From Spirosoma sp. KUDC1026 (GTDB lineage Bacteria > Bacteroidota > Bacteroidia > Cytophagales > Spirosomataceae), in NCBI RefSeq assembly GCF_013375035.1, contig NZ_CP056032.1, positions 4,834,001-4,898,000 of the forward strand: DNA of 64,000 nt, in the 5' to 3' direction. Positions 7,578-15,710 of this stretch are shown piece after piece. The notes under the pieces are model-generated. The model searched no databases and had not been told where the DNA came from. It saw nothing but the letters and a program-made list of their open reading frames with translations. Every line of letters starts with the position of its first letter. Within the stretch, counting starts at the first letter, position 1. The position numbers were made by a program, and so were the translations under genes.

Positions 7578-10196
7578 ATGAAAAAGCACATGCCCCCGTT
7601 TTTGTTAACCCTCGGCCTGCTCGTCGGGCTGGCGCAACTCGCCCAGGCTCAGTTTGGCCCTCCGGGTGGTGGTCCTGGCGGTCCTCCGGGCATGGGCGGC
7701 AACAACGAGCGGCAAAAGAAAGAGTTTACGGGCGTTGCCGATGACGCGCCCAAAGGCAACGGCAGGATAACCGGGATGCTGGTCGACTCCACGACGGGCA
7801 AGCCGGTTGAGTTTGCGACCATTGCGCTCATCAACACGAAAACCAATAAACCCATCGATGGTACTACGTCCGACGCCAAAGGCAGCTTCTCGATGACCAA
7901 ACTGGCGCCGGGCGACTACCGGCTTCAGTACTCGTTTATCGGCTACAAAAACCGGGAGTCCAAGCCATTCACTATTGCCAAAGGCACCGAGATTAACCTG
8001 GGTTCGGTTCAGCTTCCTGCCGACGTACGAACACTGGGTGAGGTTGTCGTCACCGGCCAGGCCGCCCTGATCGAAGAGAAGGTAGACCGATTGGTTTTCA
8101 ATGCTGACAAAGACATTACGGCCAAAGGCGGAGACGCCAGCGACATTCTGAAGCGCGTGCCGATGCTGTCGGTCGACCTGGATGGGAACGTAAGCCTGCG
8201 GGGCAGCAGCAACATCCGTGTGCTGATCAATAACAAGCCCTCGACGATTGTGGCATCAAACGTAGCCGACGCGCTGAAACAGCTGCCCGCCGACATGATC
8301 AAGTCGGTAGAGGTAATCACCAGCCCATCGGCCAAGTACGACGCCGAAGGTGCCGCCGGAATCATCAACATCATTACCAAGAAAAATACGCTCCACGGCC
8401 TGACGCTGAACGTCGACGCCGGGGCTGGCCTGCGGGCCTCAAACCTGGGTCTGAATGGTTCCTACCGACAGGGCAAGCTGGGCATTACGCTCGGCGGTTT
8501 TGGCCGGGCCATGTACAACCGGGCCTCGTCGACGCTGGAACAGACCACGCTGGTCGGCACGCAGCAGCAACGTACCTCACAGCAGGCATCGGCCTTCGAC
8601 AAACCCCTCTTTGGCCAGTATACCATGGGCATCGACTACGATCTGGGTAAGAATCAGTCGCTGTCGGCCGGGATCCGCTACGGTACGCGCAACTTCGTGC
8701 AGCAGCAAAACCAGCTAACCAGCGCCTATATTGGCGACGTATTGCAGAGCGTAACGAACCGTGATGTTGACCGCCGGGATCTATCAAATTCAGTAGATAT
8801 GAATCTGGATTACATCCGAACGTTCAAGCCCCAGCAGGAATGGAGCATTTCGACGCAATACAGCCGCACGGGTCTGACGAACAATTTCTACGCTGATATT
8901 CTCAACCAGGCAGGAACGCTGACGGGTCGCCAGCAGAACATCAACAACAACACGAACCAGGAAATTACGATCCAGACCGATTACCAGACGCCCCTTCGCA
9001 AAAATCAACTCCTGGAGTTTGGCGGGAAGGCCATTATGCGGCAGGTCGACAGCCGGTATCGGTACCTGATCGGTGGCCTTTCGGAAGGAGTAGCGCTCGA
9101 CCCCGGCAACCCGCCGGGCTCGCTCAACTACGACCAGAATATCGGCGCAGGGTACGTCTCCTACACCTACGTAACGCCCAGCAAGTACACGTTCAAGGTG
9201 GGCACGCGCTACGAACGGACCAGTATTTCGGCCACTGCCAACGAGAACGTTCCGCTGAATATTCCCAGCTACGGTAACCTGGTGCCCAGCATCAATATCT
9301 CCAAGAGTATTAAAGGGGGTGGCACGATGAAAATCGCCTACAATCGCCGGATTCAGCGGCCGGGTCTGCAGCAGCTGAACCCGAACCCGAATGCAGCCAA
9401 CCCACAGAATATTCAGATTGGCAACCCGACGCTGCGCCCCGAACTGACCGACAACATGGAACTGAGCTGGAGCTCGACCATCAAAAAGACGTACCTCAAC
9501 GCAGCCGTCTTCGGCCGTTTGACCGACAACGCCATTTCGCAGATCCGGATTCCGTCCGATACGCTGGCCGGTGGTCTGATCACGACCTACCAGAACATCG
9601 GGGTGCAGCGGACGTATGGCGCCAACGTTTTCTTCAACACCAACCTGACCCCGAAATGGAGTCTCAACGGCGGTATTGACGGGTACTACGTCTACATGCA
9701 GGGCCTGACGCCGGGTGCCGACGGCCGCTCCATCACGATCAGCAATTCGGGGGTCAGTCTGGGAGGTCGGTTGATGAGCCAGTTGCAGTTGAATAAAGGC
9801 TGGAGCGCGCAGTTGTTCAGCTTCTTCCGCGGCCCCCAGCCGCAGTTGCAGGGCACGATGGGTAGTTTTTATATGTACTCGCTGGGCGTTCGGAAAGATC
9901 TGGCCAACAAACGGGGCAGCATCGGTATTGCCGCCGAGAACTTTCTGGGCAATGGCGTTGTCATGCGGACCAACCTGGACTCACCCCTGCTGTCGCAGGT
10001 TAACGTCAACCGGTTGTACAATCAGAACGTGAAAATCACCTTCAATTACCGGATTGGTAAAATGAGCTTTGAAGAGCCCCGCCGGAAAGCCCGTTCGGTC
10101 AATAACGACGACGTAAAGGGCGGTGAAGGTGGCAGTGATACCGGAGCGGGTGGTGCTCAACAGCAGGGCGCTCCGGCTGGCGGTCGCCCCCGGTAA
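7578..10196 (+). CDS. TonB-dependent outer membrane receptor
   Basis: About 872 residues. ATG at 7578 is chosen over a TTG at 7551 and an ATG at 7569 because it gives a clean signal peptide (KKHMPPF...LAQAQ). A Gly/Pro-rich stretch follows (FGPPGGGPGGPPGMGGNN). Then come a carboxypeptidase-regulatory-like beta-sandwich (GRITGMLVDSTTGKPVEFAT...), a plug domain (VVVTGQAALIEEKVDRLVF, later IKSVEVITSPSAKYDAEGAAG) and a barrel of the OMP_b-brl_3 type. This is the non-SusC class: no SusD partner follows. After the last barrel strand there is an unusual tail of about 35 residues rich in Gly, Ala and Gln. Substrate unknown. Confidence 0.9.
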   Translation: MKKHMPPFLLTLGLLVGLAQLAQAQFGPPGGGPGGPPGMGGNNERQKKEFTGVADDAPKGNGRITGMLVDSTTGKPVEFATIALINTKTNKPIDGTTSDAKGSFSMTKLAPGDYRLQYSFIGYKNRESKPFTIAKGTEINLGSVQLPADVRTLGEVVVTGQAALIEEKVDRLVFNADKDITAKGGDASDILKRVPMLSVDLDGNVSLRGSSNIRVLINNKPSTIVASNVADALKQLPADMIKSVEVITSPSAKYDAEGAAGIINIITKKNTLHGLTLNVDAGAGLRASNLGLNGSYRQGKLGITLGGFGRAMYNRASSTLEQTTLVGTQQQRTSQQASAFDKPLFGQYTMGIDYDLGKNQSLSAGIRYGTRNFVQQQNQLTSAYIGDVLQSVTNRDVDRRDLSNSVDMNLDYIRTFKPQQEWSISTQYSRTGLTNNFYADILNQAGTLTGRQQNINNNTNQEITIQTDYQTPLRKNQLLEFGGKAIMRQVDSRYRYLIGGLSEGVALDPGNPPGSLNYDQNIGAGYVSYTYVTPSKYTFKVGTRYERTSISATANENVPLNIPSYGNLVPSINISKSIKGGGTMKIAYNRRIQRPGLQQLNPNPNAANPQNIQIGNPTLRPELTDNMELSWSSTIKKTYLNAAVFGRLTDNAISQIRIPSDTLAGGLITTYQNIGVQRTYGANVFFNTNLTPKWSLNGGIDGYYVYMQGLTPGADGRSITISNSGVSLGGRLMSQLQLNKGWSAQLFSFFRGPQPQLQGTMGSFYMYSLGVRKDLANKRGSIGIAAENFLGNGVVMRTNLDSPLLSQVNVNRLYNQNVKITFNYRIGKMSFEEPRRKARSVNNDDVKGGEGGSDTGAGGAQQQGAPAGGRPR

Positions 10197-10340
10197 ATCA
10201 TGTGTTTATCCGCACGTATTCTGTATAGTCTTTGCCAGCAACAGTTGACTACTCATAAATAAGTACGGATAACAGATGTTTAGATGTTGCAGATTTTACC
10301 TATTTCAGTATTTTTACCCAATCCAATTCCAATCATACAC

Positions 10341-10919
10341 ATGAAGTCACTCCTTTTTTCTGTCGCGACCCTGCTGGCTATCACGACAGCCAATGCGCAA
10401 ACAACCTGGAACGTAGACAAAGCCCACGCCAAAGTTGGCTTTGGTGTTACGCACATGATGCTGACCGACGTAGACGGCAATTTTAAAACGTTCGACGCCA
10501 AGATCACTTCGTCGAAACCCGATCTGTCGGATGCCGTCCTTGAATTGACCGCCGACGTGAACAGCATTGACACGGATAACGAACGGCGCGACGGTCACCT
10601 AAAAACCGCCGACTGGTTCGATACCGCCAAGTATCCAACGCTGACTTTTAAAAGCACGTCTTTCCAGAAAGTAGAGGGTAAGAAATACAAACTGATGGGC
10701 AACCTGACGATGCACGGGGTAACTAAACCCGTTACGTTGGATGCCGTCCTGACCGGACCCGTTACAATGGACAGCCCACGTGGCAAACAGGACAAAGCTG
10801 GTCTGAAACTCAGCGGTACGCTGAAACGGAGCGACTTTGGTGTAGGTTCGTCAAACACCGCCGTTGTTGGCGACGAAATCGAAATCAAAGCCGCTGGCGA
10901 GTTCAATAAGCAGAGCTAG
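10341..10919 (+). CDS. YceI family periplasmic protein
   Basis: A 193-residue secreted protein. The signal peptide MKSLLFSVATLLAITTANAQ fixes the start at 10341, 19 codons after another possible start. The mature part begins TTWNVDKAHAKVGFGVTHMM and has the family blocks VDSIDTDN-like (VNSIDTDNERRDGHLKTADW) and YKLMGNLTMHGVTKPV. YceI proteins form a lipocalin-like barrel that binds long isoprenoid chains in the periplasm. A strong terminator follows directly, so this is a single-gene unit. Confidence 0.93.
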   Translation: MKSLLFSVATLLAITTANAQTTWNVDKAHAKVGFGVTHMMLTDVDGNFKTFDAKITSSKPDLSDAVLELTADVNSIDTDNERRDGHLKTADWFDTAKYPTLTFKSTSFQKVEGKKYKLMGNLTMHGVTKPVTLDAVLTGPVTMDSPRGKQDKAGLKLSGTLKRSDFGVGSSNTAVVGDEIEIKAAGEFNKQS

Positions 10920-10958
10920 TTTTACGCCGACCAGCGTAACAGGCTGCTATACAATCAG

Positions 10959-11002
10959 AAGCGCTGTGCAGCGGGATTATCCCGCCAGCACAGCGCTTTT
11001 TG
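10959..11002 (+). terminator. Rho-independent terminator after YceI gene
   Basis: Arms AAGCGCTGTGC and GCACAGCGCTT pair perfectly around an inner GCGGG/CCCGC stem, followed by TTTTTG. Strong hairpin with a T tract, 40 bases past the stop codon. Confidence 0.9.
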
Positions 11003-11096
11003 TTTCTCTCTACTACGGTAAGGGCAACGATTACGTGTTGTACAATCGATCATGGCTTACCGCATCTGGGAAATCTGTTGTATGACCCGACGACGT

Positions 11097-11510
11097 TTAG
11101 CGCTTGGTTGTCAGCACAACAGGCCCATCAGGATATTGGGTATCGGAACTGCGCTCGGCCGTGATAAAAACGCGGTCGGGTTTTACCGTTTCTACCACCG
11201 TCAGATCGGCCTTGAACGTCTTGGAGAACAGCCCCGTCGAAGTGGTAATCTGGCCTAATTTCTTTAGTGAGTTGTTGTCACTTTCCATCCAGACCAGATA
11301 AGCATTCTGGGGCGGATCCAGCTTATCGGGCGGTGCCAGGTTGACCACATCCAAATGGATAGTATAATTTTTGTTTTTGTCCTGCTTCACGGTTACGTTT
11401 CCTGAGGCACCTGGCACAATAGATGAATTCTGAAATTGCATCTTTGGCGAGCATGAGCTGAGTACGGCCAGCATTAAAAGTGTAGCTGTTACTGATTGAA
11501 TTGTTTTCAT
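11097..11510 (-). CDS. Small secreted lipoprotein, unknown function
   Basis: A 137-residue protein with a lipoprotein signal ending in the lipobox LSSC; ATG at 11510 is chosen because it starts exactly at this signal (MKTIQSVTATLLMLAVLSSC). The mature part looks like a single beta-sandwich: SGNVTVKQDKNKNYTIHL, YLVWMESDNN, LFSKTFKADLTVVE and VFITAE. Not recognised as a named family. It stands alone on the minus strand. Confidence 0.75.
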   Translation of the reverse strand: MKTIQSVTATLLMLAVLSSCSPKMQFQNSSIVPGASGNVTVKQDKNKNYTIHLDVVNLAPPDKLDPPQNAYLVWMESDNNSLKKLGQITTSTGLFSKTFKADLTVVETVKPDRVFITAERSSDTQYPDGPVVLTTKR

Positions 11511-11817
11511 AAGCGTAGAGTCTCTGTTACTTAATTTAACCGGTAAATCCATGCCGATGTTTGGCTTTACGGGATGGTTAGGACAGATTAATTCTATGTT
11601 TGTGCCCTGCAGATTCCTGCTACACACCCCCAATGAAACGATTGTATCCCCCCTGACGACACGGCAGGCCTGCCTTACGTAATGCTGCGCAGGTATCCGC
11701 CCCTATCGCTCCCCAATTCGCCCCACCGTTGATCGGCACGCTGCGTAAAATCCGACCTTTTCAGGAATTTACCCAGGCACTACAAGCTTTTGGTACAACA
11801 AAAAAAGACGTTGGCGT
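11511..11817. other. Intergenic stretch without recognised gene
   Basis: About 300 bases between the lipoprotein start and an orphan plus-strand terminator. No reading frame of useful length has a protein-like composition on either strand. Given the gene remnant that follows, it may be leftover DNA. Confidence 0.4.
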
Positions 11818-11851
11818 ACAACGGTCGAGTTTTAAGGTCCGTTGTTTTTTT
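11818..11851 (+). terminator. Orphan rho-independent terminator
   Basis: ACAACGG and CCGTTGT pair around a loop of 14 bases, followed by seven T. There is no intact plus-strand gene upstream to use it: the nearest gene to the left is on the minus strand. Confidence 0.65.
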
Positions 11852-11932
11852 ACACAAAGAATCAACTGGAAGTCATTTAGGTCTGGTGTTTTCCTGGACC
11901 GTGTTTGATCTGCTCGATCTCCCTTCCGGTGA

Positions 11933-12149
11933 AAGCCGCCCTTCGCTGGTCAGGGCGTAAATACCGGCCTGATGGATGCCTTGGTTTTATTCGAGAGCTT
12001 ATCAGCAAAACCACGAAAGTATGCAGGCATCTCTCAACGAGTATGAACAAAAAATGGTAGCTTATGCCACAGAAGCACAACGTCAATCAGGTGCGAACGA
12101 AGTAGACATGCGCCACCCTGACTTTTCTTTCCAGCAACTTATTCGTTAA
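11933..12149 (+). pseudogene. C-terminal remnant of FAD-dependent monooxygenase
   Basis: Two short frames together rebuild the end of a TetX/PHBH-type monooxygenase. The first, from 11933, reads KPPFAGQGVNTGLMDALVLF, which matches the FAD-binding block normally written PPFAGQGVNTGLxDA. The second, ending at TAA 12147-12149, reads LNEYEQKMVAYATEAQRQSG, the usual C-terminal helix. They are out of frame, and removing four bases (GGCA, next to an identical GCA) at about 12026 joins them into KYASLNEYEQKM. The catalytic N-terminal two thirds, with the GxGxxG motif, are absent. Dead fragment, unrelated at the motif level to the intact monooxygenase at 17702. Confidence 0.75.
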
Positions 12150-12257
12150 GGCAGGCGTGGGGCTTTCCTGATTGGCGCTATTGCATCATACCCCGTGCAG
12201 ACGTTGCCTTTTTGGCGGGGGCCTATGTTTTATTTTCACAATGACTAAATCACCCCT

Positions 12258-12635
12258 ATGAAAAAAGTAACCGGTATTGGCGGCATCTTCTTCAAATGCG
12301 ATGATCCTCAGAAAATGAGAGGCTGGTATGCGAAAAACCTGGGAATCGATAGTAGCGAATACGGTGCCACCTTCGACTGGCAGCAATCCGATGATCCGGG
12401 TAAAACCGGTTCTACCACCTGGAACACGTTTGCGCGAGATACTCAGTATTTCGAGCCGTCGAAAAAGGACTTTATGATCAATTACCGGGTGGATGATCTG
12501 GTTGCGTTGGTTGAGCAACTGACAATCGACGGCGTAACGATCATCGACCAGATAGAAACGTACGATTACGGTAAGTTCGTCCATATACTAGACCCGGAGG
12601 GCAATAGTATTGAACTATGGGAACCCACTCAATAA
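12258..12635 (+). CDS. VOC family protein (glyoxalase fold)
   Basis: A 125-residue single-domain protein of the vicinal oxygen chelate superfamily. It begins VTGIGGIFFKCDDPQKMRGW, has the central strand KDFMINYRVDDLVALVEQL, and ends with the typical KFVHILDPEGNSIELWEP, whose Glu is a usual metal ligand. Two beta-alpha-beta-beta-beta units are expected; catalytic specificity (glyoxalase, dioxygenase or resistance protein) cannot be told. A second VOC gene follows after 29 bases and is probably co-transcribed. Confidence 0.9.
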   Translation: MKKVTGIGGIFFKCDDPQKMRGWYAKNLGIDSSEYGATFDWQQSDDPGKTGSTTWNTFARDTQYFEPSKKDFMINYRVDDLVALVEQLTIDGVTIIDQIETYDYGKFVHILDPEGNSIELWEPTQ

Positions 12636-12664
12636 ACCGCTGACGAACGACGACTCAACGAACT

Positions 12665-13174
12665 ATGAGCAGCACCAATAACCCTGTCGCCGGACTTGAG
12701 CTGGCGCAAATCGGCTGGGTAGTCCCCGACATCCACGCGGCCGTACAGTTTCTATCGAATGCGTTAGGCATTGCTGGTTTTCCCGAGCCCGAGCATGTTC
12801 GCGCGCAGGATATCGGCATGACGTATTACGGCCAGATCGTAGTGGGCGAATGGCTGACTACCCAGACGTATAACGGCGGTACGTTCGTCGAGCTTATCCA
12901 GCCTGTTTCCGGCCAAAGCATGTTCCAGGATTACCTCGACCGGTACCCAGCCGGTGGCACGCAGCATCTTGCCTTTCGGTTGCCGGTTGACGAGTTTGAC
13001 CGGGTTACCAGTGACCTGCGCGAACAAGGGTATAAACAGATTAGTGAAGTAGACCATCCCATTGCCCGGATGGCTTTCTTTGACACCTACCACAGGCTAG
13101 GTGTGGCAACCGAGATTATGGGCATCACACCGGAAGGCTGGGGCGCTATCGACCAAATGAAGAAAGCCAGCTGA
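12665..13174 (+). CDS. VOC family protein (glyoxalase fold)
   Basis: A 169-residue VOC protein. LAQIGWVVPDIHAAVQFLSN is the first strand and helix, with its conserved core; TFVELIQPVSG and GGTQHLAFRLPVDEFDRVTS give the middle metal-binding strands (Glu and His), and LGVATEIMGI gives the last Glu. Slightly longer than the first VOC gene and clearly different from it, so not a recent tandem copy. The product is probably cytoplasmic, as no signal peptide is present. Substrate unknown. Confidence 0.9.
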   Translation: MSSTNNPVAGLELAQIGWVVPDIHAAVQFLSNALGIAGFPEPEHVRAQDIGMTYYGQIVVGEWLTTQTYNGGTFVELIQPVSGQSMFQDYLDRYPAGGTQHLAFRLPVDEFDRVTSDLREQGYKQISEVDHPIARMAFFDTYHRLGVATEIMGITPEGWGAIDQMKKAS

Positions 13175-13212
13175 TGGGTTAGTACCAATTACACACATAT
13201 TTCCACAAGCCT

Positions 13213-13272
13213 TTCGGCAGCTATGCCAGGATTTGAGTCCGCACCCTTAATTACTCTGGCATAGTTGCCGAA
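13213..13272. terminator. Hairpin between convergent genes
   Basis: Arms TTCGGCAGCTATGCCAG and CTGGCATAGTTGCCGAA pair with a single G-T mismatch around a 26-base loop. It lies between the VOC pair and the convergent esterase gene and may stop transcription from both sides. Confidence 0.6.
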
Positions 13273-13338
13273 AAAGCTGTTTTCACCAGCCTCAAATACG
13301 TTTCGACCTGCTCCGGTGCTCCACTGCGCTTATCCGCA

Positions 13339-14175
13339 TCATGACTTTTTAATGGTCGGCTGCTCGAAGAAATGCCGCATAAACAGGAGCTGGTACGTAA
13401 TGGCGTCGCTCCAGTAATTCCAGTCGTGAGCGCCGGGTCGGCTGATGAAGCTATGGGCAATGTTACGCTCCAGTAGTTTCTCGTGCAGGTTCGTATTGGC
13501 CCGGTAAAAAAAGTCGCTCGTTCCGCAGTCGATGATCAGTGATAAGGCGTTCGGCGTCAGCATGTAGAGCATATTGATGACCGTGTTCCGTTCCCAGTTT
13601 TCCGGTTCCTTTGCATACGTACCCAGCCGTTTAGCAATCTCCCAGTTATTGGGAAATGGCCGGATGTCGACCCCGCCACTCATACTCCCGGCCGCCCCGA
13701 ACATCTCCTGGTGCCGAAACGCCAGATAAAGAGCCCCGTGTCCACCCATGCTAAGCCCCGTAATGGCCCGCCCCGACCGGTCGCGGATGGTTTTGTAACG
13801 ACTGTCGATCCAGTTTACCAGTTCGCGGGCTACGTAGGTTTCATAGCGGGATGTCGAGTCGACGGGACTATCGAAGTACCAGCTGGAATAATCACCGTCG
13901 GGGCAGACAATAATCAACTCCTGCGTGTCGACAGCCTGACTCAAGGCAGGGACTTTCTTAATCCAGTTTGCATAATTACCGCTGTAGCCATGCAGCAGAT
14001 AAACCACCGGCAAACTACGAACCTTCGCGTAATTATCGGGCGTTATTACCACCGCTTTGATATTCTTTTTCATCGACTCGCTATAGGTAGTAACGGTATC
14101 AACCTTAGCCGCCCAGAGGGGTGTTGCCAGGCAGCCGATCAGGCTCATCAGAAGCGCAGTGCGTAGGAAATTCAT
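13339..14175 (-). CDS. Secreted esterase, esterase D/PF00756 type
   Basis: A 278-residue alpha/beta hydrolase with a signal peptide (MNFLRTALLMSLIGCLATPLWA). PVVYLLHGYSGNYANWI is the oxyanion-side HGxxG block, the nucleophile elbow is G-L-S142-M-G-G, and a late GAHDWNYW carries the catalytic His. IIDCGTSDFFY probably gives the Asp. The family contains S-formylglutathione hydrolases and feruloyl or acetyl xylan esterases; secretion favours a carbohydrate esterase role. A -7 promoter element lies upstream on the same strand. Confidence 0.9.
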   Translation of the reverse strand: MNFLRTALLMSLIGCLATPLWAAKVDTVTTYSESMKKNIKAVVITPDNYAKVRSLPVVYLLHGYSGNYANWIKKVPALSQAVDTQELIIVCPDGDYSSWYFDSPVDSTSRYETYVARELVNWIDSRYKTIRDRSGRAITGLSMGGHGALYLAFRHQEMFGAAGSMSGGVDIRPFPNNWEIAKRLGTYAKEPENWERNTVINMLYMLTPNALSLIIDCGTSDFFYRANTNLHEKLLERNIAHSFISRPGAHDWNYWSDAITYQLLFMRHFFEQPTIKKS

Positions 14176-14236
14176 TGGTTCGTTTATTGGCTAATCGGGC
14201 CACTGTCGACAGATACCGGCCCGTAGTACACGTCCA

Positions 14237-14244
14237 CAAAAGTA
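14237..14244 (-). promoter_or_regulatory. -7 promoter element of esterase gene
   Basis: The minus strand reads TACTTTTG, an exact TAnnTTTG match, 62 bases upstream of the ATG. No convincing -33 TTG at the usual distance. Confidence 0.4.
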
Positions 14245-14313
14245 AACAGCCGGCTGACTATACTAATCCATGTGCAGTCCATCTAACCCCCTAATCTTAT
14301 AAGTGTTTGCTCT

Positions 14314-14410
14314 TACCACCCCTAGCCCCTCCTACAACAGGAGGGGAACAAGCAGAAGTGACCTTATAACCTCCCCCTCCTAATTTTCTAGGAGGGGGCA
14401 GGGGGTGGTA
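14314..14410. repeat. Palindromic repeat unit F (solo copy)
   Basis: A single complete unit nearly identical to the one at 4505: TACCACCCCTAGCCCCTCCT, CAACAGGAGGGG, spacer AACAAGCAGAAGTGACC, second hairpin with loop AATTTTCT, closing GGGGGTGGTA. No DUF559 gene is nearby. It lies between the esterase and acetamidase genes, in intergenic DNA. Confidence 0.9.
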
Positions 14411-14456
14411 GATAACAGAAGAACAGACCCGATTCTTCCTCCAGCCCCTGAAAATC

Positions 14457-15587
14457 CTACGTCCAATACTCAAACTTCTTTTTTGTAAAAATGGCTTTCG
14501 GAATCATGGCATGAACACCCAGGGTCTGGTCAACGACCTGGCTCACCTCAAAATCGACGGCGGTGCTGGCGATCGAAAGCGCCTGATTGAACGTAAAGCC
14601 CAGTTCAGTACTGATGAACGTAACGGCTTCGGACAACGCGTTCTTCATGGCTTTGTTTAGATCCTTATCCAGCCCAACGGCAATAAAGTGCGTCGGCGTT
14701 TCGGCGCGGGGGCTCTTCAGCGATTTGCCTTTGTGCACGATAAACCTGGCAGTCAGTGTCAGGGCCGTTTCAATGGCAACGCCACTCACCTCCCCATTTC
14801 CCTGCGCTCCGTGTCCATCGCCGGTTGTGAATAACCCACCAGCGACCGATACGGGCAGATGCAGTGTGGTGCCTTTGGTCAGGTGCTTGATGTCCAGATT
14901 ACCGCCGAAAAAATTGGGTGGGATCGAACTCTGGCGACCCATGTCAGCCGGGGGCGATAAAGCCATAACGCCCAGAAATGGCTTGAGCGGAACCGATACG
15001 CCATCCACCAGCGTAGCAGTTTTCCGTTTGCTGTCGTACCGGTACACGAATGTCTCACGCGTTTTGACGGCATCAGGAATGCCGCCCCCGCCCGGCCAGA
15101 CACTGTTGACCCCAAAGTCGGCCGGGAGGGTCAGATCCAGAATGCGAATTTCCAGACTATCACCCGGTTCAGCCCCCTCAATGTACACTGGCCCCGTCAG
15201 CATATGTCCCCGGATGCCAGATGGTTCGGGTTTCACAGTCTTCATGATTGCGATCACCTCCTGCGCGTGTGAATCGATGGGCAGGTTATTTTTCTGATAA
15301 AACTCCTCTGGATTCGTCCGGCTAACCCCCGATGGATTAACCGTCTGAATTTCCACTACGTCTCCGTCTTTTACTCTGGCCACAGGCGGCACGTCGGCGC
15401 CGAAGTAGCCATAGACCATATTTTCCGGCAACGACCGCACGACGTGATCGGGTTTGATCCGCGAAGACGTAGCGGCCGGGGTACTCGATTCAATAGAAAA
15501 TGCACCGGCGGGTAACCCACTCGTTGAGAGCAGGGCCAGGCCACTTCGGGTACTCCTGTCCAAAAAAGAACGTCGGGATGTTGTCAT
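14457..15587 (-). CDS. Secreted acetamidase/formamidase family protein
   Basis: 377 residues. ATG at 15587 is chosen because it begins a twin-arginine signal (TTSRRSFLDRSTRSGLALL); the longer frame upstream runs into a hairpin. The acetamidase/formamidase fold is shown by RIKPDHVVRSLPENMVYGYF, GHMLTGPVYIEGAEPGDSLE, and DGHGAQGNGEVSGVAIE. The family hydrolyses small amides to ammonia and acid, but export by Tat suggests another substrate. The preceding DUF885 gene is on the same strand with a hairpin between. Confidence 0.88.
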   Translation of the reverse strand: MTTSRRSFLDRSTRSGLALLSTSGLPAGAFSIESSTPAATSSRIKPDHVVRSLPENMVYGYFGADVPPVARVKDGDVVEIQTVNPSGVSRTNPEEFYQKNNLPIDSHAQEVIAIMKTVKPEPSGIRGHMLTGPVYIEGAEPGDSLEIRILDLTLPADFGVNSVWPGGGGIPDAVKTRETFVYRYDSKRKTATLVDGVSVPLKPFLGVMALSPPADMGRQSSIPPNFFGGNLDIKHLTKGTTLHLPVSVAGGLFTTGDGHGAQGNGEVSGVAIETALTLTARFIVHKGKSLKSPRAETPTHFIAVGLDKDLNKAMKNALSEAVTFISTELGFTFNQALSIASTAVDFEVSQVVDQTLGVHAMIPKAIFTKKKFEYWT

Positions 15588-15630
15588 CAGGTTGTTGACT
15601 AAAGGTAATGTGCATCGAAAAAATACCAAC

Positions 15631-15698
15631 AACTGCGGGAAGACCCAAGCCGAAAGACATAGGGTTATGCCTCTTTCGGCTTGAGTCTTCCCGCAGTT
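15631..15698 (-). terminator. 27-bp hairpin after DUF885 gene
   Basis: Arms 15631-15657 and 15672-15698 pair over 27 bases with one mismatch around a 14-base loop. It lies 12 bases past the stop codon of the DUF885 gene, and a T-rich stretch follows on the minus strand. It should end or weaken transcription before the acetamidase gene. Confidence 0.75.
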
Positions 15699-15710
15699 AT
15701 CGATCGCCAA

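Noticed and set aside
11877-12086. Minus-strand frame over the monooxygenase remnant
   Set aside because: The plus strand holds recognisable motifs; the minus product does not resemble anything.
14587-15297. Long plus-strand frame opposite the acetamidase gene
   Set aside because: Antisense shadow: the minus strand carries all acetamidase motifs, and the plus product has no recognisable fold.
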